Source of the DNA: an uncultured Lachnospiraceae bacterium
GTDB lineage: Bacteria > Bacillota > Clostridia > Lachnospirales > Lachnospiraceae
Direction of reading: 5' to 3'
Length of the DNA stretch: 36,617 nucleotides
Assembly (NCBI GenBank): GCA_904420225.1
Contig: CAJFUP010000117.1
Coordinates: 1 to 36,617, forward strand
Below, one piece after another: positions 25,708 to 33,395 of this stretch. The notes under the pieces are model-generated. The model ran no database searches, was not told the origin of the DNA, and saw only the letters and a list, made by a program, of their open reading frames with translations. The translations under genes and the position numbers were made by a program. Position 1 is the first letter of the stretch, and every line of letters begins with the position of its first letter.

Positions 25708-26784
25708 ATGAACCTTACCAATATTTTGAGTGAATCCGTATTGAACAAAGAAGAATCCAGGAGAGCCAGCAGAAATTTGGGAGTCGATATCAATACGCTG
25801 CGCAGAATGGGGCTGAATGAACATCCCTTCGGCATGTCTCCCAGAGTGCTGAAGACGTATCAGGAAAAGGCCAGAGAGGGAAACTGGTACGGTGACTTCG
25901 GCGCGACGCCGCTGAAGGAAAAGTTGGCGGAATTTTATGGCCTGAAGGTGACCAATTTCATGGCGGGCTGCGGGTCCAGCGCTCTGATTGAGACCTGCGG
26001 GATTGCGTTTTTGAATCCGGGAGATGAGGTGATCATGTGTCCCACGTTTGCCGCCTTCCTGGATATGGCGGGGATCCGCGGTGCCAAGAGCGTGGTGGTT
26101 CCGCTGACAGAGAATAAGGGCTATGACCTGGACGGCATTTTGGCCGCCATAACAGAAAAGACCAAAATGATCGTTGTCTGCAATCCCAACAATCCCACTG
26201 GTCAGTATCTGCCGGAGCGTGCGCTGCGGGAGTTCGTGGAAAAGGTTCCTGAGGATATCGTGATCCTTTTCGATGAGGCGTATCTGGAGTTTGCCACGGC
26301 GCCGGACTGTAAGAGCATGGTCTCTCTGATCCGGGAGGGATGTCAAAAGCCGGTGGTGGTTTTGAAAACCTTTTCCAAATATTATGGGATGGCCGGAGTC
26401 AGAGTGGGGTATGCCATCGCCGATGAGGCCGTCATTGCTGCCATGGGAAAGTGTCCGGGCAGTTCCGTGAACCGGGCGGGTATGTATGCGGTCATGGAAG
26501 CGCTGGATGATCAGGAATATTATCGCGAGGCCAAGGAAAAGGTGGTGGAGGGTGTCCGATATTTGGAAAATGGGCTGGAAGAGCTGGGCTGCACCGTATA
26601 CCACACCCAGACCAATTTTATCATGTTTGAGCCGTACAGAGATTATATGCAGGTCAGAGCGGAACTGATCCGCAGGGGAATTTTGATCAACTGCCCCATG
26701 CTGTGCCGGGTATCGGTCAGCACCATGGAGGACAATGAGGAATTCCTTAAGGCCATGAAGGAGATTCTCCAGGAAATCCGGTGA
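25708..26784 (+). CDS. HisC-like pyridoxal-phosphate aminotransferase
   Basis: The 358-residue class I/II aminotransferase is closest in layout to histidinol-phosphate aminotransferase (HisC) and the related threonine-phosphate decarboxylase group. ATG 25708 has AGAGGAGGAG upstream. CNPNNPTGQYLP and DEAYLEFA are standard cofactor-binding blocks, and Lys224 in TFSKYYGMAGVRVGYA forms the Schiff base. Arg-rich RVSVSTMEDNEEF near the end is the carboxylate-binding region. No histidine or cobalamin gene is nearby, so the substrate is open. It lies directly behind the broken MATE gene and probably depends on the promoter at 24785. An 18-bp hairpin terminator follows. Confidence 0.88.
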   Translation: MNLTNILSESVLNKEESRRASRNLGVDINTLRRMGLNEHPFGMSPRVLKTYQEKAREGNWYGDFGATPLKEKLAEFYGLKVTNFMAGCGSSALIETCGIAFLNPGDEVIMCPTFAAFLDMAGIRGAKSVVVPLTENKGYDLDGILAAITEKTKMIVVCNPNNPTGQYLPERALREFVEKVPEDIVILFDEAYLEFATAPDCKSMVSLIREGCQKPVVVLKTFSKYYGMAGVRVGYAIADEAVIAAMGKCPGSSVNRAGMYAVMEALDDQEYYREAKEKVVEGVRYLENGLEELGCTVYHTQTNFIMFEPYRDYMQVRAELIRRGILINCPMLCRVSVSTMEDNEEFLKAMKEILQEIR

Positions 26785-26839
26785 ATGACAGATACAGGCA
26801 AAAAAAGAAAAAGGAATAGCGTTGTTTGCGCAGAGGGAG

Positions 26840-26890
26840 TGCCGCGCAGTCCTCATCCGTTGCCGATGAGGACTGCGCGGCAGTTCTTTC
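26840..26890 (+). terminator. Intrinsic terminator after the aminotransferase
   Basis: TGCCGCGCAGTCCTCATC (26840-26857) and its exact complement (26865-26882) form an 18-bp perfect stem with a 7-nt loop, followed by GTTCTTTCT. The 26891-27110 stretch up to the next gene shows no clear gene or strong promoter. Confidence 0.85.
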
Positions 26891-27110
26891 TAGAAACATG
26901 GACGGGAAGCTATTTTACCGCAGATGCTGTTGGAAAGGGAAACAGATGATGGGAATGGGTAGATATGGGAGAAAATGAAGGCTTGTCAAGAAAGGAAAGA
27001 AAGAGTAAACTGGTGGGAGATAGCGGTGGCAGTTTTGTCCTATCTACCCGCTGGTGGCGGAAAGGAGGAGGAAACAGCTGCGGAAAATGGTTTTATGGGA
27101 GGATATGTTT

Positions 27111-28517
27111 GTGAGTACACGGATGCGAACATGGCGCAGCCGCCACGGCGCCATGCTGAAAACCATATACACACTGGCTTGGCCTGCCGTGCTGGAGCAG
27201 CTTTTACAGACAGTGGTGCAGTATACGGACACGGCCATGGTGGGGAGAATCAGTCCCCAGGCGTCGGCGGCCACGGGGCTTACCACCACCATGACTTGGC
27301 TGGTTAATTCTCCGCTGTTTGCTCTGGGTATCGGTGTGCTGGCTTATATCGCCGAGGCGGTGGGAGCCAAAGATGAGGAGCGAGCCAGAAAGACGGGAAT
27401 TCAGGCGCTGTATTTTATTGCGGCAGCAGGAGCGATCCTGACGGTCATCACCCTTTCCATCAGTCCATTTCTGCCGGGATGGCTGGGGGCGGAAGAAGAG
27501 ATCCGCAGTGACGCGTCCATGTATTTTTCCCTGATCTGCGCGCCTCTTCTCTTCCGGGCAGCCATCATCATTCTGGGTTCTGCCCTGCGGGGCGTAGGGG
27601 ATACCAAACATCCCATGCTGTCCAATTTGGTGATGAATGTGACCAACATTATCCTGAATTTCTTCCTGATCTACGAGACGAGAACCATGACCGTGGGAGG
27701 TCTGGAATTATGGATTCCGGGAGCAGGCATGGGGGTGTCGGGGGCAGCCTTGGCAACGGCAGTGTCGTACTGTGTGGGCGGCATCATGATGCTGCGGACA
27801 TACTGGAAAAATCCGCTGCTTTCGCCCAGAGGTCAATCCCTGCGATTTGACGCCTACACGGCCAGACGGTGTATTCGCGTGGCGTTCCCTGTGGCCATGG
27901 AGCGGGTCAGCGCCTGCTTAGGACAGGTGGTTTTCACCTCGTTGGTGACCAGGCTGGGCACCATTGCCTTGGCCACCCATTCCATCGCCATCACGGCGGA
28001 ACAGGCATGCTATATCCCCGGATACGGCATGCAGGCGGCGGCTTCCACTCTGGCTGGCAACTCCCTGGGGGAAAACAATGCGGATAAATTCCGGCAGGTG
28101 ACGAAGCTGATTACGGCCATTGCCGTGGTGCTCATGACCATTACAGGGCTGTGTCTGTTTCTGTTTCCAGGTTTTATGATGTCCATTTTTACTTCAGACG
28201 CAGAAGTCATAAACGGAGGGATTCGGGTACTGCGCATCGTGGCGGTGTCAGAGCCGGTATTTGCAGCGCTGATTATCCTGGAGGGGATTTTCAACGGCAT
28301 CGGGGATACCAAGGCGCCGTTTTTCTTCTCTATCCTGTCCATGTGGGGTGTACGCATTGCAGGCACCTGTCTGTGCTTATTTTTGCTGGACGCTGGTCTG
28401 GAGGGGGTGTGGATCTGTATGGTCTGTGACAATGTGACCCGCTGTGTTCTGCTGGCATCCCGGTTTTTCCGGGGATCCTGGAAGAAGCGGTTTCGGGAGC
28501 GGGAGCTGGAGGTTTAG
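27111..28517 (+). CDS. MATE family multidrug/metabolite efflux transporter, full length
   Basis: The 468-residue protein has about 12 membrane segments and full MATE length. The N-half blocks LAWPAVLEQLLQTVVQYTDT and EAVGAKDEERARKTG, and the C-half GMQAAASTLAGNSLGENNAD, are typical of the Na+- or H+-coupled NorM/DinF-like group. GTG 27111 is preferred because GGGAGG sits 8 bases upstream; upstream in-frame ATG codons at 27087 and 27105 have poor spacing. It exports cationic drugs or metabolites. The exported compound is unknown. The truncated MATE at 24980 is a different family member, so this is not a recent duplicate. Confidence 0.92.
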   Translation: MSTRMRTWRSRHGAMLKTIYTLAWPAVLEQLLQTVVQYTDTAMVGRISPQASAATGLTTTMTWLVNSPLFALGIGVLAYIAEAVGAKDEERARKTGIQALYFIAAAGAILTVITLSISPFLPGWLGAEEEIRSDASMYFSLICAPLLFRAAIIILGSALRGVGDTKHPMLSNLVMNVTNIILNFFLIYETRTMTVGGLELWIPGAGMGVSGAALATAVSYCVGGIMMLRTYWKNPLLSPRGQSLRFDAYTARRCIRVAFPVAMERVSACLGQVVFTSLVTRLGTIALATHSIAITAEQACYIPGYGMQAAASTLAGNSLGENNADKFRQVTKLITAIAVVLMTITGLCLFLFPGFMMSIFTSDAEVINGGIRVLRIVAVSEPVFAALIILEGIFNGIGDTKAPFFFSILSMWGVRIAGTCLCLFLLDAGLEGVWICMVCDNVTRCVLLASRFFRGSWKKRFRERELEV

Positions 28518-28674
28518 ATCTGGAACTGACTTAAATCTGGATTGACATGGGCGGGGGTGCCAAAATCGGCGGGAAGCAGTATACTGGAGAGAGAAGCGAG
28601 ACAATGGCAAATGCGGCACAGAGTCTGAAGATGCAGAAAGAAGACAAGTGGGCGGAAGAGAGGAGTTTATTATT

Positions 28675-30066
28675 ATGACAGTTTACAACATTTTGGATTA
28701 CGGCGCCGTGGCCGATGGAATCACCAACAGCGCGGCGGCCATTCAGAAGGCAGTGGATGTTTGCAGTGTCCAGGGCGGCGGCCGGGTTTTGATTCCGGCG
28801 GGCCGTTTCCTTTCGGGAACCATTGAGCTGAAGAGCCATGTGGATCTCCATCTGGAGTCCGGAGCAGAATTGATCTGCAGTCTGAATCGGGAAGATATCA
28901 TCAACATTTCCGCAGTCCATCAGGGAGAAAGCGGGGACGAGTCCTGGGAGGACGGCTGGGAAGACGGCTGTTTCCTGGGCGGCATCCATGCGGAGCATGT
29001 GAGCATCACCGGCAGCGGCACCATCTACGGCCAGGGCGACCGGATCTTTTATGACGATGGAGCCGACGGCGGATTGGGAGAATGTCCCAAGAATGTCAGG
29101 GGCTTTCGGCCGCGGCTGATGCTGTTTGAGGACATCTCGGATTTTCGGGTGGAGGGCGTGACCCTGAAGGATGCGGCCATGTGGACGCTGCATATGGCGG
29201 GATGCCGCCGGGTCCGCGTGCAGAACATCCAGATCCTAAACGATGTGCGGGGAGCCAACAATGACGGCATTGATCCCGACTGCTGTCAGGATGTGATCAT
29301 TAACGGCTGTGTCATCCAAACCGGCGATGACGCCATTGTGGTCAAGTCCACTAAGATGATGGCCAAAAAATACGGACCCTGCCGGGATATTATCATCACC
29401 GGCTGCATTCTTCACTCCCATGATTCTGCTCTGAAGGTGGGGACGGAAACCCATGGAGATATACGGAATGTGGTGTTTTCGGACTGCGTCATTCAGGACT
29501 GCTCCCGGGCCGTGGGAATCTGGGTCAGGGACGGGGGAACGGTGGAGGACATCCATATCCACCATCTCACCGGCGCTGTTCGCCGCTACGCCGACTGCCC
29601 CCAGAGGGAGTTTGCGCCCCGCTGGTGGGGAAAAGGCGAACCTGTTTTTGTCAGTGCTGCTTACCGAAACGAAGAAAAACAATATCCGGGAACCATCCGC
29701 AGCATCAGTTTGGACCACATCAGCCTGAAATGTGAGTCCTGTATCTTCCTGGGCGCGGAGGAAGCGAGCCCCATCCGCCATGTGACCATGGACCATATTC
29801 ATCTGACCATGGAGCAGCAGGGAACCCAGCCTGCGGACGTATTTGATGAGCAGCCGTCTCCCCGGGGCGTGTATCCCCATGATATCCCCGCTTTTTATGC
29901 CAGATATGTGGATGGACTGCGGGTGGAAGCCATGACGGTGTGGAAAACCGCCGCAAATGCTGCGGATAAAGAGGGGAAAGAATCGGCAGAAAACCAGCTG
30001 GTGCAGCTGGAGAGCTGTCAGAGAGCAGAAGTGAATGTGCAGGTGGAAATAAAAGATGAATTATAA
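28675..30066 (+). CDS. GH28 family glycoside hydrolase (polygalacturonase-like), cytosolic
   Basis: The 463-residue enzyme starts at ATG 28675 with GAGAGGAG upstream and has no signal peptide. It begins with YNILDYGAVADGITN, the usual pectate-lyase/GH28 opening, and forms a right-handed beta-helix. Catalytic aspartates are visible: Asp197 in NNDGIDPD, and Asp218/Asp219 in TGDDAIVVKS. His260 in TETHG stands near where the family's active-site His is expected. GH28 enzymes hydrolyse galacturonic acid or related linkages in pectin-type polymers. A cytosolic place suggests action on imported oligosaccharides. The gene overlaps the LytTR regulator by 11 bp, an unusual partner for a glycosidase. 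Confidence 0.9.
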   Translation: MTVYNILDYGAVADGITNSAAAIQKAVDVCSVQGGGRVLIPAGRFLSGTIELKSHVDLHLESGAELICSLNREDIINISAVHQGESGDESWEDGWEDGCFLGGIHAEHVSITGSGTIYGQGDRIFYDDGADGGLGECPKNVRGFRPRLMLFEDISDFRVEGVTLKDAAMWTLHMAGCRRVRVQNIQILNDVRGANNDGIDPDCCQDVIINGCVIQTGDDAIVVKSTKMMAKKYGPCRDIIITGCILHSHDSALKVGTETHGDIRNVVFSDCVIQDCSRAVGIWVRDGGTVEDIHIHHLTGAVRRYADCPQREFAPRWWGKGEPVFVSAAYRNEEKQYPGTIRSISLDHISLKCESCIFLGAEEASPIRHVTMDHIHLTMEQQGTQPADVFDEQPSPRGVYPHDIPAFYARYVDGLRVEAMTVWKTAANAADKEGKESAENQLVQLESCQRAEVNVQVEIKDEL

Positions 30067-30754
30067 GATAGCCATTTGCGACGATTCCGATGCAGACAGA
30101 AACTATGTCTCTGATTTGGCAGCCCGTTGGGCTGCCAACAGGGGGCATACTGTGCAGATCGCCCAGTTTCCTTCTGCCGAGAATTTTCTGTTCCGCTATG
30201 CCGAGGAGAACGATTATGATATCTTGCTGCTGGATATTGAAATGGGGCATATGGACGGCGTAACCATGGCGAAAAAGCTGCGCCGGGACAACGATACGGT
30301 GCAGATCGTATTCATCACGGGATATTCCGACTATATCTCGGAGGGGTATGAGGTGGCTGCTCTCCACTATCTGATGAAGCCTGTGAAAGAGGACAAGCTG
30401 TGTTCTGTCCTGGACCGTGCCGCGGAGAAGCTGTCCAAAAACGAAAAAGTACTGCATTTTCAAATCGGCGGGGAAATGTTCCGCGTGCCCATCCATCAGA
30501 TTCGGTACGCGGAAGTGACGGGCAACTATGTGACCATCCACGCCGCCCAGTGTCTGACGGTGAAAATGACGCTGGGAAGGCTGGAAAAAGAGCTGGATGA
30601 CCGTTTTTACCGCGTGGGACGTTCCGCAGTGGTGAATCTCACCCAAATCAGCCGTGTGACGAAAGCGGAAATCAGACTGAACGACGGCGCGGCGATTCCT
30701 CTGCCCAGAGGCGCATATGAAGGCGTAAATCGGGCCATTATCAACATGAGGTGA
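30056..30754 (+). CDS. LytTR-type response regulator
   Basis: The 232-residue regulator has an N-terminal receiver (ICDDSDADR acidic pocket, phospho-Asp in ILLLDIEMGHMDG, Lys in YLMKPVKED). A C-terminal LytTR DNA-binding domain follows (about 130-232: IRYAEVTGNYVTIHA, DDRFYRVGRSAVVNLTQI). ATG 30056 lies inside the end of the GH28 gene, so it is likely translated by coupling. The next gene, a GHKL kinase, follows after 5 nt. LytTR regulators usually control peptide, bacteriocin or virulence genes and bind direct repeats. The ABC pair downstream is the likely target. Confidence 0.93.
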   Translation: MNYKIAICDDSDADRNYVSDLAARWAANRGHTVQIAQFPSAENFLFRYAEENDYDILLLDIEMGHMDGVTMAKKLRRDNDTVQIVFITGYSDYISEGYEVAALHYLMKPVKEDKLCSVLDRAAEKLSKNEKVLHFQIGGEMFRVPIHQIRYAEVTGNYVTIHAAQCLTVKMTLGRLEKELDDRFYRVGRSAVVNLTQISRVTKAEIRLNDGAAIPLPRGAYEGVNRAIINMR

Positions 30755-30759
30755 GACCA

Positions 30760-31422
30760 ATGGGATTTTTTTCCAAGAAAATAGATAAAAAGATTGCTTC
30801 CTATCAGAAGGAATTGATGGAAACCCATTATCGCGAGGTTGACAATATGTACCGCCAGATTCGCGGATGGCGGCATGACTACCGCAATCATATCCAGACC
30901 ATGAAAGCATATGCGGCTTTGGAGGATTGGGAAGCCATCAAAAGATATCTTGACCTTTTGGACGATGATTTGGCAACGGTGGATACGGCCATAAAGACCG
31001 GTAATCCCATGACGGATGCCATCCTCAATTCCAAAATATCGCTGGCACGGTCGAAGAACATCCAGGTGGTGGCAGATGCCAACATTCCGCTGAAGCTGAA
31101 CTTGTCGGAGATTGATTTGTGCTGTATTATAGGCAATCTGTTTGACAATGCCATCGAGGCCAGTATGAAACTTCCGGAGGATCAGCGGGTGATTCGTGTG
31201 TATATGGATATGAAAAATACACAGCTTTACATTTCCTTCACCAATTTCACCGCCGGAAAAAAGATGAAAAAGGAAGGAAAGCGGTTTCGCAGTACCAAGG
31301 GTGAAGGACACGGCTTCGGTCTGGTCCGCATCGACGCCATTGTGGAGCGCCTGGACGGATATATCAGCCGCAACAGCGAGGATGGCGCGTTTACAACAGA
31401 AATATTGCTTCCCCAAGTGTGA
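30760..31422 (+). CDS. Membrane-less GHKL sensor histidine kinase
   Basis: The 220-residue kinase starts at ATG 30760, behind GAGGTGAG. It begins almost at once with the dimerisation/phospho-acceptor helix WRHDYRNHIQTM, and the GHKL ATPase domain follows (GNLFDNAIEAS N-box, STKGEGHGFGLVRI G-box). No membrane segment or sensor domain precedes it; usual AgrC- or VirS-type kinases have five to seven membrane helices. It must take its signal from another protein, perhaps the ABC transporters encoded next, or act on an internal cue. It pairs with the LytTR regulator just upstream. The terminator at 31456 ends the transcript. Confidence 0.88.
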   Translation: MGFFSKKIDKKIASYQKELMETHYREVDNMYRQIRGWRHDYRNHIQTMKAYAALEDWEAIKRYLDLLDDDLATVDTAIKTGNPMTDAILNSKISLARSKNIQVVADANIPLKLNLSEIDLCCIIGNLFDNAIEASMKLPEDQRVIRVYMDMKNTQLYISFTNFTAGKKMKKEGKRFRSTKGEGHGFGLVRIDAIVERLDGYISRNSEDGAFTTEILLPQV

Positions 31423-31455
31423 GAATTTGCAACTCGTCACCCCATAGCAGCGATT

Positions 31456-31486
31456 CGTCCCCAGAGTATTCTGGGGACGATTTTTT
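31456..31486 (+). terminator. Intrinsic terminator after the GHKL kinase
   Basis: CGTCCCCAGA (31456-31465) and TCTGGGGACG (31470-31479) form a perfect 10-bp stem with loop GTAT, followed by ATTTTTT. It separates the regulator operon from the ABC genes, which therefore need read-through or a promoter of their own near 31487-31510. Confidence 0.85.
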
Positions 31487-31526
31487 ATGATAAGATGATC
31501 ATCGGAAAGGATGGTGAATTTTGGTG

Positions 31527-33395
31527 ATGAAAAAAATGGCGAAAAAAGAAAAAACGCCCAAGCCGAAATACAGCATGGGTCAGAATACATGGTTCATGAT
31601 AAAACTCGCATGGACTTCGGGCGAGAAGAAGGTTCTTGTTCTCAGCCTGCTTTCCGCAATACTGACTGTGACCCTGAATTTGATCAAACTGTACATCTCG
31701 CCGACAATTCTTTCGGCGGTGGAGCGGCATGCGCCGGTGTCGGAGCTGCTGTCTACCATCGGCGGATTTGTCCTGGGCCTCATGCTGGTATCGGCGGCAT
31801 CCGCATACGTGAATGCAAACACCATATTCGGCAGGATCAGCGTCCGATGTGAGATCATCAATCTTTTAAACCGAAAAGCGGCCACCACATCGTATCCCAA
31901 TGTGGACGACGACGGATTTCGAAAGCTGCTGACCAAATCCGGAGAGTGTGTCAACTCCAACCAGAATGCCGCAGAGGCAGTCTGGACCACATTGACAGCG
32001 CTGACTGCCAATCTTCTCGGGTTTATGATCTATGTCACACTATTGACTTCGGTGCAGCCGCTGCTGATTCTGGTGATCTTGGCCACCACGGGAATCAGCT
32101 ATTTCATCGGAAATTATTTGAATGGCTATGGCTACCATCACCGTGAGGAGGAAGCGGAATACCAACGGCATATGGAATATATTTCCGGCTGTGCGAGAGA
32201 CCTGAGCGCGGCAAAGGATATCCGTATTTTCGGGCTGAGCTCCTGGCTGGAAGATTTGCACAGGAAGGCCATGGGCGCCTTCACCGGGTTTCACAGCAAA
32301 GCGCAGAGCGTCTATATCTGGGCTAAAATTGCCGATCTTATACTGGCCTTCCTGCGCAATGGCATTGCCTATGCATACCTGATCGGCCTTGTCATTGGGA
32401 ACCGTTTGGGCGTGGCAGAATTTCTTTTGTTTTTTACCGCAGTGGGAGGCTTTACGGAATGGGTATCCGGCATCCTGGGGGGATTCAACACGCTGTACAA
32501 GCAGTCCCTGGACCTTTCCACTGTCCGTGAATGTCTGGAATATGACGAACCGTTTCAATTGGAAGGCGGTGAGCACCTGGAAGCCGAAGCGGACAGAAGG
32601 TACGAAATCAGACTGGAACATGTTTCCTACCGGTATCCCGGCGCAGAAAAGGATACGCTGGCGGACATCAATCTCACCCTGCATTCCGGTGAAAAGCTGG
32701 CTGTGGTGGGCTTGAACGGTGCGGGGAAAACCACACTCATTAAGCTGATCTGCGGCTTTCTGGACCCCACCCAAGGCCGGGTATTGCTGGACGGAACCGA
32801 TATACGGAAGTTCAACCGCGCCGATTATTATACCATGTTTTCGGCGGTATTCCAGAATTTTTCTCTTTTGGCCGGGACCATTGCAGCCAATGTGGCGCAG
32901 GATGATACGGACATGGATATGGAGCGTGTAAAGGAATGCATAGACAAAGCCGGGCTGCGGACGAAAATCGAATCTCTGCCGGACAGATATGAGACGTATC
33001 TCAACCGAAGCGTATATGAGGGGGCGATCCTGCTTTCCGGCGGCGAAACGCAGCGGCTCATGCTGGCCAGGGCGCTTTATAAAAATGCGCCGTTTCTTGT
33101 TTTGGATGAGCCCACAGCGGCCTTGGACCCCATTGCGGAATCGGAGATGTATCAAAAGTACAGCGAAATAACGGATGGAAAGTCATCTGTGTACATTTCT
33201 CATCGTCTGGCATCCACCCGCTTCTGCGACCGCATTATTTTGATTGAACATGGAAAAATCAGCGAGGAGGGAACGCACGGGGAGCTGCTTGCGCTGGGCG
33301 GCAAGTATGCCGATCTCTATGCGATTCAGAGTAAATATTATAGGGAAGGAGAGGGTGATCATGCCAAAGAAAGCGAAACGCAAATCATGGAGTGA
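31527..33395 (+). CDS. ABC half-transporter (membrane plus ATPase domain), first of a pair
   Basis: The 622-residue half-transporter has about six membrane segments up to residue about 330, then an ATPase domain. Walker A is GLNGAGKTT, the signature LSGGETQRLMLARAL, Walker B LVLDEP followed by TAALDP, and the H-loop SHRLAST. ATG 31527 has AAAGGATGGTG upstream; TTG 31521 and GTG 31524 are alternatives. It overlaps the second half-transporter by 35 bp and is 622 residues long like it, so the two probably form a heterodimeric exporter. Such pairs next to LytTR/GHKL genes usually export peptides or lipids. No substrate gene is seen in the window. Confidence 0.92.
   Translation: MKKMAKKEKTPKPKYSMGQNTWFMIKLAWTSGEKKVLVLSLLSAILTVTLNLIKLYISPTILSAVERHAPVSELLSTIGGFVLGLMLVSAASAYVNANTIFGRISVRCEIINLLNRKAATTSYPNVDDDGFRKLLTKSGECVNSNQNAAEAVWTTLTALTANLLGFMIYVTLLTSVQPLLILVILATTGISYFIGNYLNGYGYHHREEEAEYQRHMEYISGCARDLSAAKDIRIFGLSSWLEDLHRKAMGAFTGFHSKAQSVYIWAKIADLILAFLRNGIAYAYLIGLVIGNRLGVAEFLLFFTAVGGFTEWVSGILGGFNTLYKQSLDLSTVRECLEYDEPFQLEGGEHLEAEADRRYEIRLEHVSYRYPGAEKDTLADINLTLHSGEKLAVVGLNGAGKTTLIKLICGFLDPTQGRVLLDGTDIRKFNRADYYTMFSAVFQNFSLLAGTIAANVAQDDTDMDMERVKECIDKAGLRTKIESLPDRYETYLNRSVYEGAILLSGGETQRLMLARALYKNAPFLVLDEPTAALDPIAESEMYQKYSEITDGKSSVYISHRLASTRFCDRIILIEHGKISEEGTHGELLALGGKYADLYAIQSKYYREGEGDHAKESETQIME

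Noticed and set aside
25543-26856. Minus-strand ORF of 437 residues opposite the aminotransferase
   Set aside because: Antisense of a gene with all its catalytic blocks; it also crosses the terminator stem region.
28541-28546. TTGACA before the GH28 gene as a -35
   Set aside because: The only good -10 (TATACT near 28579) is more than 30 bp away, and nothing acceptable stands at 16-18 bp.
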